A DNA stretch of 64,000 nucleotides from Ecytonucleospora hepatopenaei (taxonomy: Eukaryota > Microsporidia > Enterocytozoonidae): NCBI GenBank assembly GCA_026692725.1, contig JAPMUG010000005.1:62001-126000 (forward strand), in the 5' to 3' direction. Position numbers and translations under genes: made by a program. Position 1 is the first letter of the stretch. Each line of letters begins with the position of its first letter. The notes under the pieces are model-generated. The model made no database searches and was not told where the DNA came from. It worked only from the letters and a program-made list of their open reading frames with translations. This document shows, piece after piece, positions 19,596 through 29,490 of this stretch.

Positions 19596-20096
19596 ATGAG
19601 AACAACAGAATTTATTATAAACGAGAAAAATGTCATAAGAAGAAAAAACATTAGAGAATTTGGGATTGCTGCAATTAAGTATAACATGGGAAGAGATGAA
19701 ATAAATTACGAACCAGTTGTATTTTCCATCTACACTACCGAACATGAGGAAGTGGAAGATACAACAGTAGAAGCTTTTGTTCCTTCCGTTTCCCTTCATA
19801 CCGATTTTGTACCAACGTTTGATGAAGTAAGCATAAAAGTTACAAACATTCCTCTCAGGGTTACAAAGGAAGAATTAATTACCATGTTTCACAATAAAAA
19901 CCCACAAGAAGAGTTTAAGCTTCATTTAGTTTGTGAAAAAAGAGAAGAAGGTGCAGATTATTATTTTAAGCCAAAGTCTCGTGGATTTGCATATATTAGC
20001 GTAGTAGACGAGGAAACTGCAGCACGTATAATAAAAAGAATGGGAAAGGTGATAATTGATGATTTTCAGTTAAACATGGAAATTGTCTACAGGTAG
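19596..20096 (+). CDS. TIF35: Translation initiation factor eIF3 subunit g
   Basis: eIF3g is an RNA-binding subunit of eIF3 at the mRNA entry channel of the 40S ribosome. The 166-residue protein ends in an RRM at about residues 80-166, with RNP2-like SIKVTNIP, RNP1-like SRGFAYISV and the eIF3g-type ending DDFQLNMEIVYR. The N-terminus (TTEFIINEKNVIRRKNIREFG) resembles the short basic element that precedes the zinc-binding part in eIF3g, which is itself missing. The length is well below the yeast 274 residues. A generic RRM protein remains the alternative. Confidence 0.75.
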   Translation: MRTTEFIINEKNVIRRKNIREFGIAAIKYNMGRDEINYEPVVFSIYTTEHEEVEDTTVEAFVPSVSLHTDFVPTFDEVSIKVTNIPLRVTKEELITMFHNKNPQEEFKLHLVCEKREEGADYYFKPKSRGFAYISVVDEETAARIIKRMGKVIIDDFQLNMEIVYR

Positions 20097-20236
20097 AAAT
20101 TTTTAAATTTAAAAATATTTTAAAAGATTATATAATTAAATAGATTTTATTTATATATATCTAATATTGATTTTTAATATAATATACAATAATGTATTAT
20201 ATAATAAATAACAAGTATTTAATTGAATAGTTTATT

Positions 20237-22885
20237 TTATGATTTACAATCAATTTGTTCACAATCTGCTTCTTCTACTACTGAAATATTTTTCAATATC
20301 ATTTTATCTGATTTTGTTATTTGGATATACTGAAACACAACATACTTCATTTTTTCCTTATAGTTAGATACAACGCTTAACGTATCCAAATATACGGTTT
20401 TATTATCAAATTCAAATTCATTTTCTTTCACAAATTTAGCAACATTTCTGCCAAAAAACGATGCAATTATTTTATTATGCTCTTCTGCATCTGCTTCATC
20501 GTAAATAAAAAACGGATCTTCTCTAAGTAATTTCTTTGCCAATTTCTCAATCTGTACTAGGCAGTTGTAATTTAAATCATTTGTCATGCACCATCCCAAA
20601 CCATGTTTTCTATAAGAATGAAATATCCATATATTTCTTATAAAATCACTTCTTATAAAATCGTGTTTCCAATCAGATGCACCATATGGTATTTCTAGTC
20701 CCATCTGCAACATACATATACCAACCACTACCATTTTATAAATATTTTCACTGCAATTTATGCTTTTGGCGCATGAAAAACACCTGGCCAAAAAAGAATC
20801 CAAAGGAAGAGAAAACAAGGAAGGGTCAGTTATGGTTACAACATCCGTTTTTTCATCAACAATAAGCAAATTATTCTGACCCAGTGACCAATATGCCAGT
20901 GAAAGTGCTTCTTCAGTATATCCAAAAACCTTCTGACTAACTTTTACAATTTTATTCCGTGTTCCTCTAATAAAATTGTGAAGGGAAAAAAGAACTTCCT
21001 CAGGGGTTTCTCTGGCAGATTCAGGTGGAGTTTCCTCACGAAAAGTTTCGTATCTAGCTCCACTGTACATTCTAAAACACACACCAGGTGCTACTCTTCC
21101 AGCTCTTCCTGTTCTTTGAATTGCACTGTGTTTTGATATATATTCTTCTTTATATGTTATTGTTGTGTTATACAGGTATTTCATTTTTATTTTTCCCGAG
21201 TCAATCACATAAAAAACACCAGGAACGGTAATGGAAGTTTCTGCAATGTTTGTGGATAAAATAATTTTCTTGCCAGGTTCAAAGATCCTGTCCTGTTCAT
21301 CCTTTGACATTCCACTGTGCAGTGGAAGTACCTTCATTCCCACACCTTCAACTTCTAGTTTGTTTCTAAGATAGTAAATATCCTTTTTGCTAGGTAAAAA
21401 TACAAGAATAGATCTACAACTTTTATGGATTTTATTCTTATGTGAGTTACTCTTATACACATTATGTAAATTATTTTTTTGTGATTTATTCTTATAAAAA
21501 TCATTTTTAGTCATTTCATTAGCTTTTTGTAAAATATATTCATCTTGATTTAAAATGTTACAACTGGCTATATTATTGCTATTGCTAACATCATATTTAA
21601 TTTTTTTACTATCGTCACTTTCTTTGTTTTGATTATTTGTATTTTTGTTTAACTCTTCTTTTATTTTAATTTTTTCCTTAACATTTTTTTCCATAATATT
21701 TTTTCCATTTGGGCATTTATATCCTGTATTATTATTAACATTATCTATTTTATTATAATTAGTGATATTATTATAATTATCTATTTTATTATAATTATTT
21801 ATATTTTTATTATAAATACTAACATTATTGATATTATTAATATTGTTTATATTTTTTATATTTTTTATATTTTTAATTTTATTTGAATTATTTGATTCAC
21901 AAGAATCACTTTCACATGACTCAAAAAATTCTTCCAAACACAAGTCTTTGTCATTTTCTAAAAAGTATTCCTGTGGATTATCTAACCCCCTCTCACACTC
22001 AATAATCTTCATAATTTTGCTAAAAACAGCTTCATTTACGTTTTTTGGTGTTACCCCCTCATAAAAAACACTAACTTTATGCTTTTTAGACTTAACCACA
22101 AAATGTCCAATTTTTACATCCTCAAAAAGATTCTCAAAAAATGCAGTGTTCATGGTGGCACTCATTAAAATAACCTTAAACTCGTTATTTGCTTGTTTTC
22201 TCTTCTTGACAATTTGAGAAAGAAACAAAACAAGCAGGTCAAAGTTGATGGATCTCTCGTGTACTTCATCCAGAACAATACAGTTGTATTTATGAATCAA
22301 AGGGTCACCATATATTTCTTTAAGTAAAATTCCTTCAGTCATAATTTTTATTCTGGTTTCTTTTCTAGTGGTATTTTCATACATAATATGATAGGCAGCA
22401 GTATTATATGACTTATTAATATTAGTATTATATAATATATTATTAGTATTAGTATTAGTATTACTATTAGTATTGTATAATTTATTATTAGTATTATTTA
22501 CATTATTGTTAGTATTATGTATTTCATCATTTATTCTATTTGATATGCTAACAGCTGCTATTCTTCTAGGTTGTGTCACCCCTATTAAATATTCCAATCT
22601 ATTACTGTAATATTCATGTAAAAACTTTGGTATTTGTGTAGATTTACCACAACCAGTATCACCAGAAACAAACAAAACAGTGCTATTTTTTAAAATATCA
22701 AAAAATTCATCTTTTTGATAGCAAATTTCAAGTATATCAAAAAGATTATCATTAGTATTATTTATATTATTATTACTACTAATATTATTTATATTATTAT
22801 TACTACTAATATTATTTCTATAATTAATACTATAATCATTGCTATAATCATTACTTTCAGAATCAATATAAAAATTATTTTTCAT
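20237..22885 (-). CDS. DEAH-box RNA helicase with asparagine-rich insertions
   Basis: The 882-residue protein has all DEAH-helicase motifs: motif I GDTGCGKS (about residues 74-81), Ia TQPRRIAA, II DEVHERS, III SATMN, IV-like ILVFLPS, V STNIAETSITVPG and VI QRTGRAGR, followed by a winged-helix/ratchet region and a short OB-fold. Such enzymes remodel spliceosomes or pre-ribosomes. The N-terminal 50 residues, a segment at about 125-160 and a very long insertion at about 330-490 are Asn/Lys/Ile-rich and encoded by AAT-type repeats. They split the two RecA lobes. Which DEAH subfamily it is (Prp43, Prp22, Dhr or DHX-like) is not clear by eye; the GDTGCGKS form is common in DHX-type members. Confidence 0.92.
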   Translation of the reverse strand: MKNNFYIDSESNDYSNDYSINYRNNISSNNNINNISSNNNINNTNDNLFDILEICYQKDEFFDILKNSTVLFVSGDTGCGKSTQIPKFLHEYYSNRLEYLIGVTQPRRIAAVSISNRINDEIHNTNNNVNNTNNKLYNTNSNTNTNTNNILYNTNINKSYNTAAYHIMYENTTRKETRIKIMTEGILLKEIYGDPLIHKYNCIVLDEVHERSINFDLLVLFLSQIVKKRKQANNEFKVILMSATMNTAFFENLFEDVKIGHFVVKSKKHKVSVFYEGVTPKNVNEAVFSKIMKIIECERGLDNPQEYFLENDKDLCLEEFFESCESDSCESNNSNKIKNIKNIKNINNINNINNVSIYNKNINNYNKIDNYNNITNYNKIDNVNNNTGYKCPNGKNIMEKNVKEKIKIKEELNKNTNNQNKESDDSKKIKYDVSNSNNIASCNILNQDEYILQKANEMTKNDFYKNKSQKNNLHNVYKSNSHKNKIHKSCRSILVFLPSKKDIYYLRNKLEVEGVGMKVLPLHSGMSKDEQDRIFEPGKKIILSTNIAETSITVPGVFYVIDSGKIKMKYLYNTTITYKEEYISKHSAIQRTGRAGRVAPGVCFRMYSGARYETFREETPPESARETPEEVLFSLHNFIRGTRNKIVKVSQKVFGYTEEALSLAYWSLGQNNLLIVDEKTDVVTITDPSLFSLPLDSFLARCFSCAKSINCSENIYKMVVVGICMLQMGLEIPYGASDWKHDFIRSDFIRNIWIFHSYRKHGLGWCMTNDLNYNCLVQIEKLAKKLLREDPFFIYDEADAEEHNKIIASFFGRNVAKFVKENEFEFDNKTVYLDTLSVVSNYKEKMKYVVFQYIQITKSDKMILKNISVVEEADCEQIDCKS

Positions 22886-23261
22886 TATAAATTATTTTAT
22901 ATAATATGTTAAATATAAATATAAATATAATATAAATAAATATAAATAAATAATATTAAAATATAATAATATACAGTATATTTATATAATACTTAAAGTA
23001 TAAAAAATATAAAAATATAAAATGATTATAGCGGTTAAAAATTTTAAAAATTAAAAAACATATTTTACTATAAAAAGTAAATTTATAATATTGAATTAAT
23101 AATATTTTCCTAATTATTTTATTTATTTAATTTATCTAATTAACCTATGTTAGTTTGAATTATTATAATAATATACTATTAAATTATATTTTATAATATA
23201 CTACTGATTATAATAATATTCTAATAAATTATATTTTATAATATAATACTGATTATAATGA
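22886..23261. other. Nearly pure A/T spacer
   Basis: About 375 bp composed almost entirely of A and T, with ATAATATAATA-type simple sequence. I see no gene or RNA. Both neighbours are on the minus strand. Confidence 0.6.
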
Positions 23262-26045
23262 TTATAATAATTCTTTACTATCATTCCGATTTCTTTCTAT
23301 TTCTACTATTTCCTGTTTAGGCCTATCCAATATTTCTTCTAATAGCCCCACAAACTCATCCACATCTTCTACGTAGTGTCTGGCCCTGGTCTCCTCCTTT
23401 CCTATCTTAATGGTGTAGCACGCAGGATCTGCCTCTAGGAACATCTGCTCGTCAGTCAGGTCGTCCCCTGCCACCAGGGACGGCCTGACAATGTGCACCA
23501 CATCACCCTTGGATGCCAGCCTCACCTCGATTACGCCCTTGCCCTTGGCCAGTTCAAAGTCATAGATGCCACTGACCTTGGCCAGGTCGTTGTAAAGGTG
23601 CCTGACAATGGTGTCTGCGTACATAATATGATTCTTTGATGTATTATCCTTTAATGCTTTGTAGTGGAAAGCATATCCACATGTCTTTTTTTCTAATACA
23701 CTACCAGGCAGTCTAATATGATAGTAATCTAAGATATCAATAACATTGCTATGTAATGGATTATTAAAGGTAGTATTAGTATTATTGTTAGTATTAGTAT
23801 TACTGTTAGTATTATTATTAGTATTATTATTGTTTGATGTATTTTCTAATATTAATTTTTTAGCTATATCTTTTTTAGTATTAATAGAATCATTACCAGT
23901 AATATTACTGTTTATATTATTATCAGTATTATTATTAGTATTACTGTTTATATTATTATTAGTATTTATATTACTATTTATACTTTTACTCTCATTTATA
24001 CTCTGATGTAACTTTTCTAAATTCAACCTTTGCCTATTTCCCTTTGACACGTATGCTGGCACTTCCCACTCTCCTTTTCTATTCCTAAACAATGCCCCAT
24101 GCTCTGCATATATTTCTATACCCACTGGAAACCACTCGTCTATTACCTCCTTCCCTCTGCCTGTGCACAATACTATCTTGCCAGAGTGCTTCTTGAGGAA
24201 CTCCAGCAGTTTGACCGTGGGAACAGCCAGCCACGGGTTGGGCATGATGCCCATGAGGGTGCCATCGTAGTCCAGCAAGCACCTGTGCACCACCCCCATT
24301 GTATTGTGTATGAATTCCTTGGTCAGTCTATCAGGCTGTATATATTCTCTATAAATGGATTTATGATTAGAGTTAGTAAAGAGAGACATTAGCATATTAA
24401 ATCTATTACTGTTTGTATTATTACTTTTTGTATTTAATCTATTACTGTTATTTATATTTATATTATTAGCATTACTGTTTGTATTAGTATTATTACTGTT
24501 ATTTATATTTGTATTAGTATTATCTTCTATTATTAATATATTTCTATTTAATTTCTTATTTATTTTCTTTTGTATTTTATTATATTTCTTAATAAGCTTA
24601 TATTCTTTATTCTTTTTTATTTTAAGCTTACAATTATTCATGTCTAAGAATATTTTAGTATATTCAAAATCATTAAGAACATAATGAGACTGGATTAAAT
24701 TGTTATTATCATCTAATAAACTATTATATGTATTATTAGTATTATCATCTAATAAACTATTAGTAGTATTATATGTATTAGTAGTATTATCTAATAAACT
24801 ATTATTTATATTATAATCTATTATATTATAATCTATCATATCATATTTCCTATTCTCTATATCATACTTACCATTATGTACTTTTATACCCATACACTTA
24901 GCATAGTGTATATACCTACTACCCATGTACAATACATCAGTATGTGCCATGGCCAGTACCAGTGCATCAATATTGCTAATGATGGTAATATCAATCATGT
25001 GGTATGTCTTTTGGTAATATTGTATGAGTCTATCTATTTCAGTATTATAATCAATATCAATCCGTATGATATAAAGTATATTATAATTAGTATTACATAT
25101 ATTATTACATATATTATTAGTATTATTACATATATTAGTATTATTTATTAATATTGATTCTATATCTAATAAATATTCTTTATCAACTATTAATACTTTA
25201 TTATTACTATTATTACCATTATCTTTTATATTATTATTACTATTATCTTTTATACTATTCTTATGTATCTTCTTTATTATCTTATATATTTTATGTTTAT
25301 TAACATATTCACTAATATAATTATTATTATATATTATATCCATATCAATGTGTCTAGTAATATAAGTATTAAAGTTAGTTAGTGATTGTATAGAATTAAA
25401 GAATACTTGTATATTACCATTATATAGATTATTATTGTTTATATTGTTGTTATTTATATTGTTAGTATTAGTATTGTTATTTATATTATTGTTATTTAAT
25501 ATATTACTATTATTATTGTATAATATACTATTATCTAATAATTCCCTATAATATGGTACTTTATATATAAAATATGCATCAAATGGTATGTTCCTATATG
25601 CTATCTTACTGTTTATACCATACTCTGTACTTAGGTAGTATCCAACCAGCAGCAAGTTGCTATCATTTACTATCAGCAGGTCATCCTCTCTTATTTTGTA
25701 TTCCACTGCTAGTTCGTGTGCTATCTTTCTATTGTATTCCTTATATTCCATATATATGGCATATGAGTCATAGGTAGTGGTATTGGCATAATATGAATTA
25801 CCATTCATAAGATTGATAAATAGATCAGTATATAGTAAGTTATTACATATATTAGTGTTATTTATATTAGTGTTATTTATATCAATATTATAAAATAAAT
25901 ATGTAATGTTATCAATAGACTCAAATTCAATTTCTTTATAATCTACATCAGTATAAATTCTTTTAATCTTACTAGTGGCATTAGTAGTATTAGAGAATTT
26001 AAGTGAGGTAGGTGATATTTTTTGTTTAAGATAATAGATATGCAT
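23262..26045 (-). CDS. TPS2: Trehalose-6-phosphate phosphatase, Tps2-type, with degenerate N-terminal synthase domain
   Basis: The C-terminal part (about residues 575-915) is a HAD-type trehalose-phosphate phosphatase, with nucleophile motif LLDYDGTLMGI, LCTGRGKE, a cap-domain region containing HIRLPGSVLEKKTCGYAFHYK, and the acidic VAGDDLTDEQMF. It converts trehalose 6-phosphate to trehalose, the storage sugar used in spores. The N-terminal 450 residues recall a GT20 synthase domain (DDLLIVNDSNLLLVGYYL and YRNIPFDAYFIYKVPYYREL) but are eroded and interrupted by Asn-rich tracts, as in Tps2 where this half is non-catalytic. Two blocks over the phosphatase domain (about 23330-23620 and 24030-24330) are strikingly GC-rich compared with everything around them. 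Confidence 0.93.
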   Translation of the reverse strand: MHIYYLKQKISPTSLKFSNTTNATSKIKRIYTDVDYKEIEFESIDNITYLFYNIDINNTNINNTNICNNLLYTDLFINLMNGNSYYANTTTYDSYAIYMEYKEYNRKIAHELAVEYKIREDDLLIVNDSNLLLVGYYLSTEYGINSKIAYRNIPFDAYFIYKVPYYRELLDNSILYNNNSNILNNNNINNNTNTNNINNNNINNNNLYNGNIQVFFNSIQSLTNFNTYITRHIDMDIIYNNNYISEYVNKHKIYKIIKKIHKNSIKDNSNNNIKDNGNNSNNKVLIVDKEYLLDIESILINNTNICNNTNNICNNICNTNYNILYIIRIDIDYNTEIDRLIQYYQKTYHMIDITIISNIDALVLAMAHTDVLYMGSRYIHYAKCMGIKVHNGKYDIENRKYDMIDYNIIDYNINNSLLDNTTNTYNTTNSLLDDNTNNTYNSLLDDNNNLIQSHYVLNDFEYTKIFLDMNNCKLKIKKNKEYKLIKKYNKIQKKINKKLNRNILIIEDNTNTNINNSNNTNTNSNANNININNSNRLNTKSNNTNSNRFNMLMSLFTNSNHKSIYREYIQPDRLTKEFIHNTMGVVHRCLLDYDGTLMGIMPNPWLAVPTVKLLEFLKKHSGKIVLCTGRGKEVIDEWFPVGIEIYAEHGALFRNRKGEWEVPAYVSKGNRQRLNLEKLHQSINESKSINSNINTNNNINSNTNNNTDNNINSNITGNDSINTKKDIAKKLILENTSNNNNTNNNTNSNTNTNNNTNTTFNNPLHSNVIDILDYYHIRLPGSVLEKKTCGYAFHYKALKDNTSKNHIMYADTIVRHLYNDLAKVSGIYDFELAKGKGVIEVRLASKGDVVHIVRPSLVAGDDLTDEQMFLEADPACYTIKIGKEETRARHYVEDVDEFVGLLEEILDRPKQEIVEIERNRNDSKELL

Positions 26046-26288
26046 GGTAAATAATATAATATACTATAATATAAACTTATAACTATAATTAATATATATA
26101 TATAATATATAACTTATAACTTATAACTAAAATATAATATATAACTTATAACTATAATTAAAATATGTGTTAGTATATTAATATATTAAAGGGTAAAATA
26201 TCATTTATCATAATATAAATATAAAATAAGGAGTAATACTAATATATATGATTATATATGATATATGATATATATAATATATATTTAT
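26046..26288. other. A/T-only spacer with short tandem repeats
   Basis: About 240 bp of AT sequence with tandem TATAACTTATAACTA-type repeats near 26080-26160. No gene seen. Confidence 0.55.
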
Positions 26289-26960
26289 TTATATTTTAAA
26301 ATATTCTTTTAATATCTTAATATCTTTATCATTTATATTATTAAGTATTATTTTATATTTTATATTATTATATATAAATATAATATTATTATCATTATCT
26401 ATATTACTGTTACATATATTAGTATTATTTAATATATCAGTATTATTACATATATTATCATTATCAGTATTATTTAATATATCAGTACTATTATTACATA
26501 TATTAATGTTATCTAATTGTATTAATGGATTTGCTATACCTATTCTACAAAATATTAAATATCTATCTTTTATTATTATATTACCCACTGCTAGTAATAT
26601 ATACATATCATCATCACTATCATAATAATCAATAGTAACATTACAAATATTAATATAATTACATTTATTAGTATTATTTAATTTATTATTAGTATTATTT
26701 AATTTATTATCAGTATTATTTAATTTATTATTAGTAGTAATATTCTTCTTTAAAAATATTGATTTATTTTTATTAATATTAGTATTATTAGTATTATTAG
26801 TATTAAATATATTAGTATTAGTATTATCACTAATATTTTTAATACTTTTTACTTTAAATGGATTATCATTACTATCATTACTATCATTACTATTGTTACT
26901 ATTGTTATTTTTATTTTTATTAGTATTATTATTTTTATTGTTAATAGGTATTTTACTCAT
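26289..26960 (-). CDS. Asparagine-rich hypothetical protein, 223 residues
   Basis: Most of the protein is Asn/Thr/Ile low complexity. A short non-repetitive core at about residues 108-155 (VTIDYYDSDDDMYILLAVGNIIIKDR then YLIFCRIGIANPL) suggests a real but unrecognised domain. It lies in a run of four minus-strand genes of the same composition. Because AAT-type repeats keep a frame open by themselves, the boundaries are less sure than usual. Confidence 0.5.
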   Translation of the reverse strand: MSKIPINNKNNNTNKNKNNNSNNSNDSNDSNDNPFKVKSIKNISDNTNTNIFNTNNTNNTNINKNKSIFLKKNITTNNKLNNTDNKLNNTNNKLNNTNKCNYINICNVTIDYYDSDDDMYILLAVGNIIIKDRYLIFCRIGIANPLIQLDNINICNNSTDILNNTDNDNICNNTDILNNTNICNSNIDNDNNIIFIYNNIKYKIILNNINDKDIKILKEYFKI

Positions 26961-27095
26961 TATAAATTATAAACTAACTAACTGTAAATATATTTATATA
27001 TTTATATAATATAAACTATAATATAATATAATATAAACTATAATATAATATTATTATATAATTATTTATATGGGTTATTATTTTTTATTTTTTTA

Positions 27096-29333
27096 TTATT
27101 TCATATTTATTATATACTCATATATATTCTGTGTTATATTACTAATAGTAGTATTAGTAGTATTAGTACTATTAGTAGTATTAGTAGTATTACTTATATT
27201 ACTATTAAATATTGTACATATAAATAATGATAATGTATGTGATATTAATATATTACTAATATTACTAATATTATATGATACATTACTACTATTATATGAT
27301 ACATTACTACTATTATATGATACATTACTACTATTATATATTTGTAATAATTTATATTTTATATCTTTTAATTCATTATTTAATATAGTACTATTAGTAC
27401 TATTTATATTATATATATTATTACCATTATATATGTTACTAATATACTCTATAAATGTATCACTAAATTCTATTTGTATACCCTTCCTACCCATTCTATC
27501 CAACTCCCTAATGATAGTAGCAAATGTTCTTTTGAAGTTATTAATGGATAGACTGTTTATCAGTGGTACTACATCAATATGAGTAGTATTATCAATGGAG
27601 TGTAATACATCAGTAACATTACATCTATCAGTGGTAGTAGTATTACATCTATCAGTGGCAGTATTAGTGGTATTATCTATATTTATATCTATATCAGGTA
27701 TATCAATATCATTTAAATCATCTAATACATTATCATCTGATATATTAGCATTACTATTAGTAGTATCTAATTTAGCTTTTAAGCTTATAATACAACTATC
27801 ATTACTATCACTATTATTATCATGTGGTATATTATCATATAATGTATTATCATGTGGTATATTATTATATAATGTATTATCTTTACTAATATTCTGTACT
27901 ATATTAGTTTCTAATATATTAGTATCTTCTGATATTTCTGATATAGTATTTTCTTTAATACTTTCCTCTGATATTTCTGATAAATTAGTATTTTCTTTAA
28001 TACTTTCCTCTGATATTTCTGATATCTCATTATCCTTAATACTTTCCTGTGATATTTCTGATATATTAGTATCTTTAATATTTTCTTCTGATATTTCTGA
28101 TATATTAGTATTTTCTTTAATACTTTCCTCTGATATTTCTGATATCTCATTATCCTTTATACTTTCCTCTGATATTTCTGATATAGTATTTTCTTCTAAT
28201 ATTTCTAATGTTTTACTATCTTTAATACTATCTTGTACTAAATTAATTTCTTCAATATTATCATGTGATATTTCTAATGTATTGTTAGTATCATCTGATA
28301 TTTCTAATGTATTATCTTCTAATGTATTATCTTCTAATGTATTACTATTATTATCTGTATTGCTATTATTATCAGTATTATTATTACTATTATCAGTATT
28401 ATTACTATTATCAGTAATATTCTTTATTTTCATTTCTTCTATCTTCTTCTTTACTATTATATTTCTTCTCTTATATTCTTTACTATTATATTTATTATAA
28501 TATCTTTTATATTTATTATATCTTTTATATTTATTACTATTTTTGTATTTATTAATTAACTGATTATATTTATTATTATCATCTTGTACTATTTTATCAG
28601 TATTATCATCTTGTACTATTTTATCAGTATTATCATCTTGTACTATTTTATCAGTATTATCATCTTGTACTATTTTATCAGTATTATCATCTTGTACTAT
28701 TTTATCAGTATTATCATCTAATAATATTTTATTATCAGTAGTATTATTTATATTTCTATTCTTTAATTTTATTTCTTCTATTTTCTTCTTTAGTAATATC
28801 ATTCTATTTTTATATTGTTTATTATGTTTATATTTATATTGTTTACTATATTTATATTTATATTTATTATTATACCTTTTATATTTATTATATTTATTAA
28901 TTAATTGTTTTAATTTATTATTAGTATTATTAGTATTATTAGTATTATTATCATTATTATCATTATTTAATATATTAGTATTATTATCATTATTTAATAT
29001 ATTGGTATTATTATCTGATATGTTAGTATTATTTAATATATTAGTATTATTAGTATTATTTAATATATTTTCATTAGTATTATCTAATAAATTACTATTA
29101 TTAGTAATCTCTTTATCAGTATTAGTATTCTCTTTATTAGTATTAGTATTCTCTTTATTAGTATTAGTATTCTCTTTACTGTTATTCTCTTTATTTTCAT
29201 TAGTATTCTCTTTATTTCTCTTATCTCTAATATTTACATATATAATTGGTATTATACATATAAATAGCAATAATACTAATAATAAATATAATAATATAAA
29301 TAATTTATATTTTCTATTAGATTTATTATTCAT
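27096..29333 (-). CDS. Repeat-rich membrane-anchored protein, unknown
   Basis: The 745-residue protein starts with a basic residue cluster and one strong membrane segment (about residues 10-33), an N-terminal signal-anchor. The bulk is low complexity: NTN tracts, about five copies of a DDNTDKIVQ nonapeptide (near 210-255), two Lys/Tyr-rich blocks containing KYNKY and related runs, and seven or so SEISEESIK units (near 385-470). Near the C-terminus, about residues 590-650 are complex (HIDVVPLINSLSINNFKRTF then IIRELDRMGRKG), and this is the only part that looks like a conserved domain. A SSNVSYN triplicate follows. Function unknown; it could be a surface or secretory-pathway protein. Confidence 0.6.
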   Translation of the reverse strand: MNNKSNRKYKLFILLYLLLVLLLFICIIPIIYVNIRDKRNKENTNENKENNSKENTNTNKENTNTNKENTNTDKEITNNSNLLDNTNENILNNTNNTNILNNTNISDNNTNILNNDNNTNILNNDNNDNNTNNTNNTNNKLKQLINKYNKYKRYNNKYKYKYSKQYKYKHNKQYKNRMILLKKKIEEIKLKNRNINNTTDNKILLDDNTDKIVQDDNTDKIVQDDNTDKIVQDDNTDKIVQDDNTDKIVQDDNNKYNQLINKYKNSNKYKRYNKYKRYYNKYNSKEYKRRNIIVKKKIEEMKIKNITDNSNNTDNSNNNTDNNSNTDNNSNTLEDNTLEDNTLEISDDTNNTLEISHDNIEEINLVQDSIKDSKTLEILEENTISEISEESIKDNEISEISEESIKENTNISEISEENIKDTNISEISQESIKDNEISEISEESIKENTNLSEISEESIKENTISEISEDTNILETNIVQNISKDNTLYNNIPHDNTLYDNIPHDNNSDSNDSCIISLKAKLDTTNSNANISDDNVLDDLNDIDIPDIDINIDNTTNTATDRCNTTTTDRCNVTDVLHSIDNTTHIDVVPLINSLSINNFKRTFATIIRELDRMGRKGIQIEFSDTFIEYISNIYNGNNIYNINSTNSTILNNELKDIKYKLLQIYNSSNVSYNSSNVSYNSSNVSYNISNISNILISHTLSLFICTIFNSNISNTTNTTNSTNTTNTTISNITQNIYEYIINMK
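27265..27335. repeat. 21-bp tandem repeat, three copies
   Basis: TATATGATACATTACTACTAT is repeated about three times and encodes SSNVSYN units near the C-terminus of the gene on the minus strand. Confidence 0.8.
27925..28215. repeat. Tandem repeat encoding SEISEES(I)K units
   Basis: A unit of about 36-45 bp (TCCTCTGATATTTCTGATAT with variable linkers) is repeated roughly seven times. On the minus strand it encodes SEISEESIKEN-like blocks that would form a regular acidic helix. Confidence 0.85.
28578..28725. repeat. 27-bp tandem repeat encoding DDNTDKIVQ
   Basis: About five near-perfect copies of a 27-bp unit containing ATCATCTTGTACTATTTTAT; on the minus strand each encodes the nonapeptide DDNTDKIVQ. 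Near identity at the DNA level implies recent expansion. Confidence 0.9.
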
Positions 29334-29490
29334 ATAATAGTATAATATAATAGTATAATATAATAGTATAATATAATAGTATAATAGTATAAACTAATAT
29401 AATATAATATAATATGTAACTATTTAATATTAAATATCAAAAATAATTGGGTATAAAAATATTTTTAATATTAATAACTATATTAATATT

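Noticed and set aside
24085..24392. Frames overlapping TPS2 in its GC-rich block
   Set aside because: They are shadows of the phosphatase domain, whose catalytic motifs are in the long minus-strand frame.
27060..27582. 170-codon plus-strand frame opposite the gene at 27096-29333
   Set aside because: It is Leu/Ile/Tyr-rich and repetitive, opened by the AT-repeat pattern, and overlaps the minus-strand gene with the recognisable domain.
27595..28500. 301-codon plus-strand frame opposite the gene at 27096-29333
   Set aside because: It is Leu/Ser/Ile-rich and reflects the AAT and SEISEES repeats on the other strand; the minus frame is longer and has an anchor and a complex C-terminal part.
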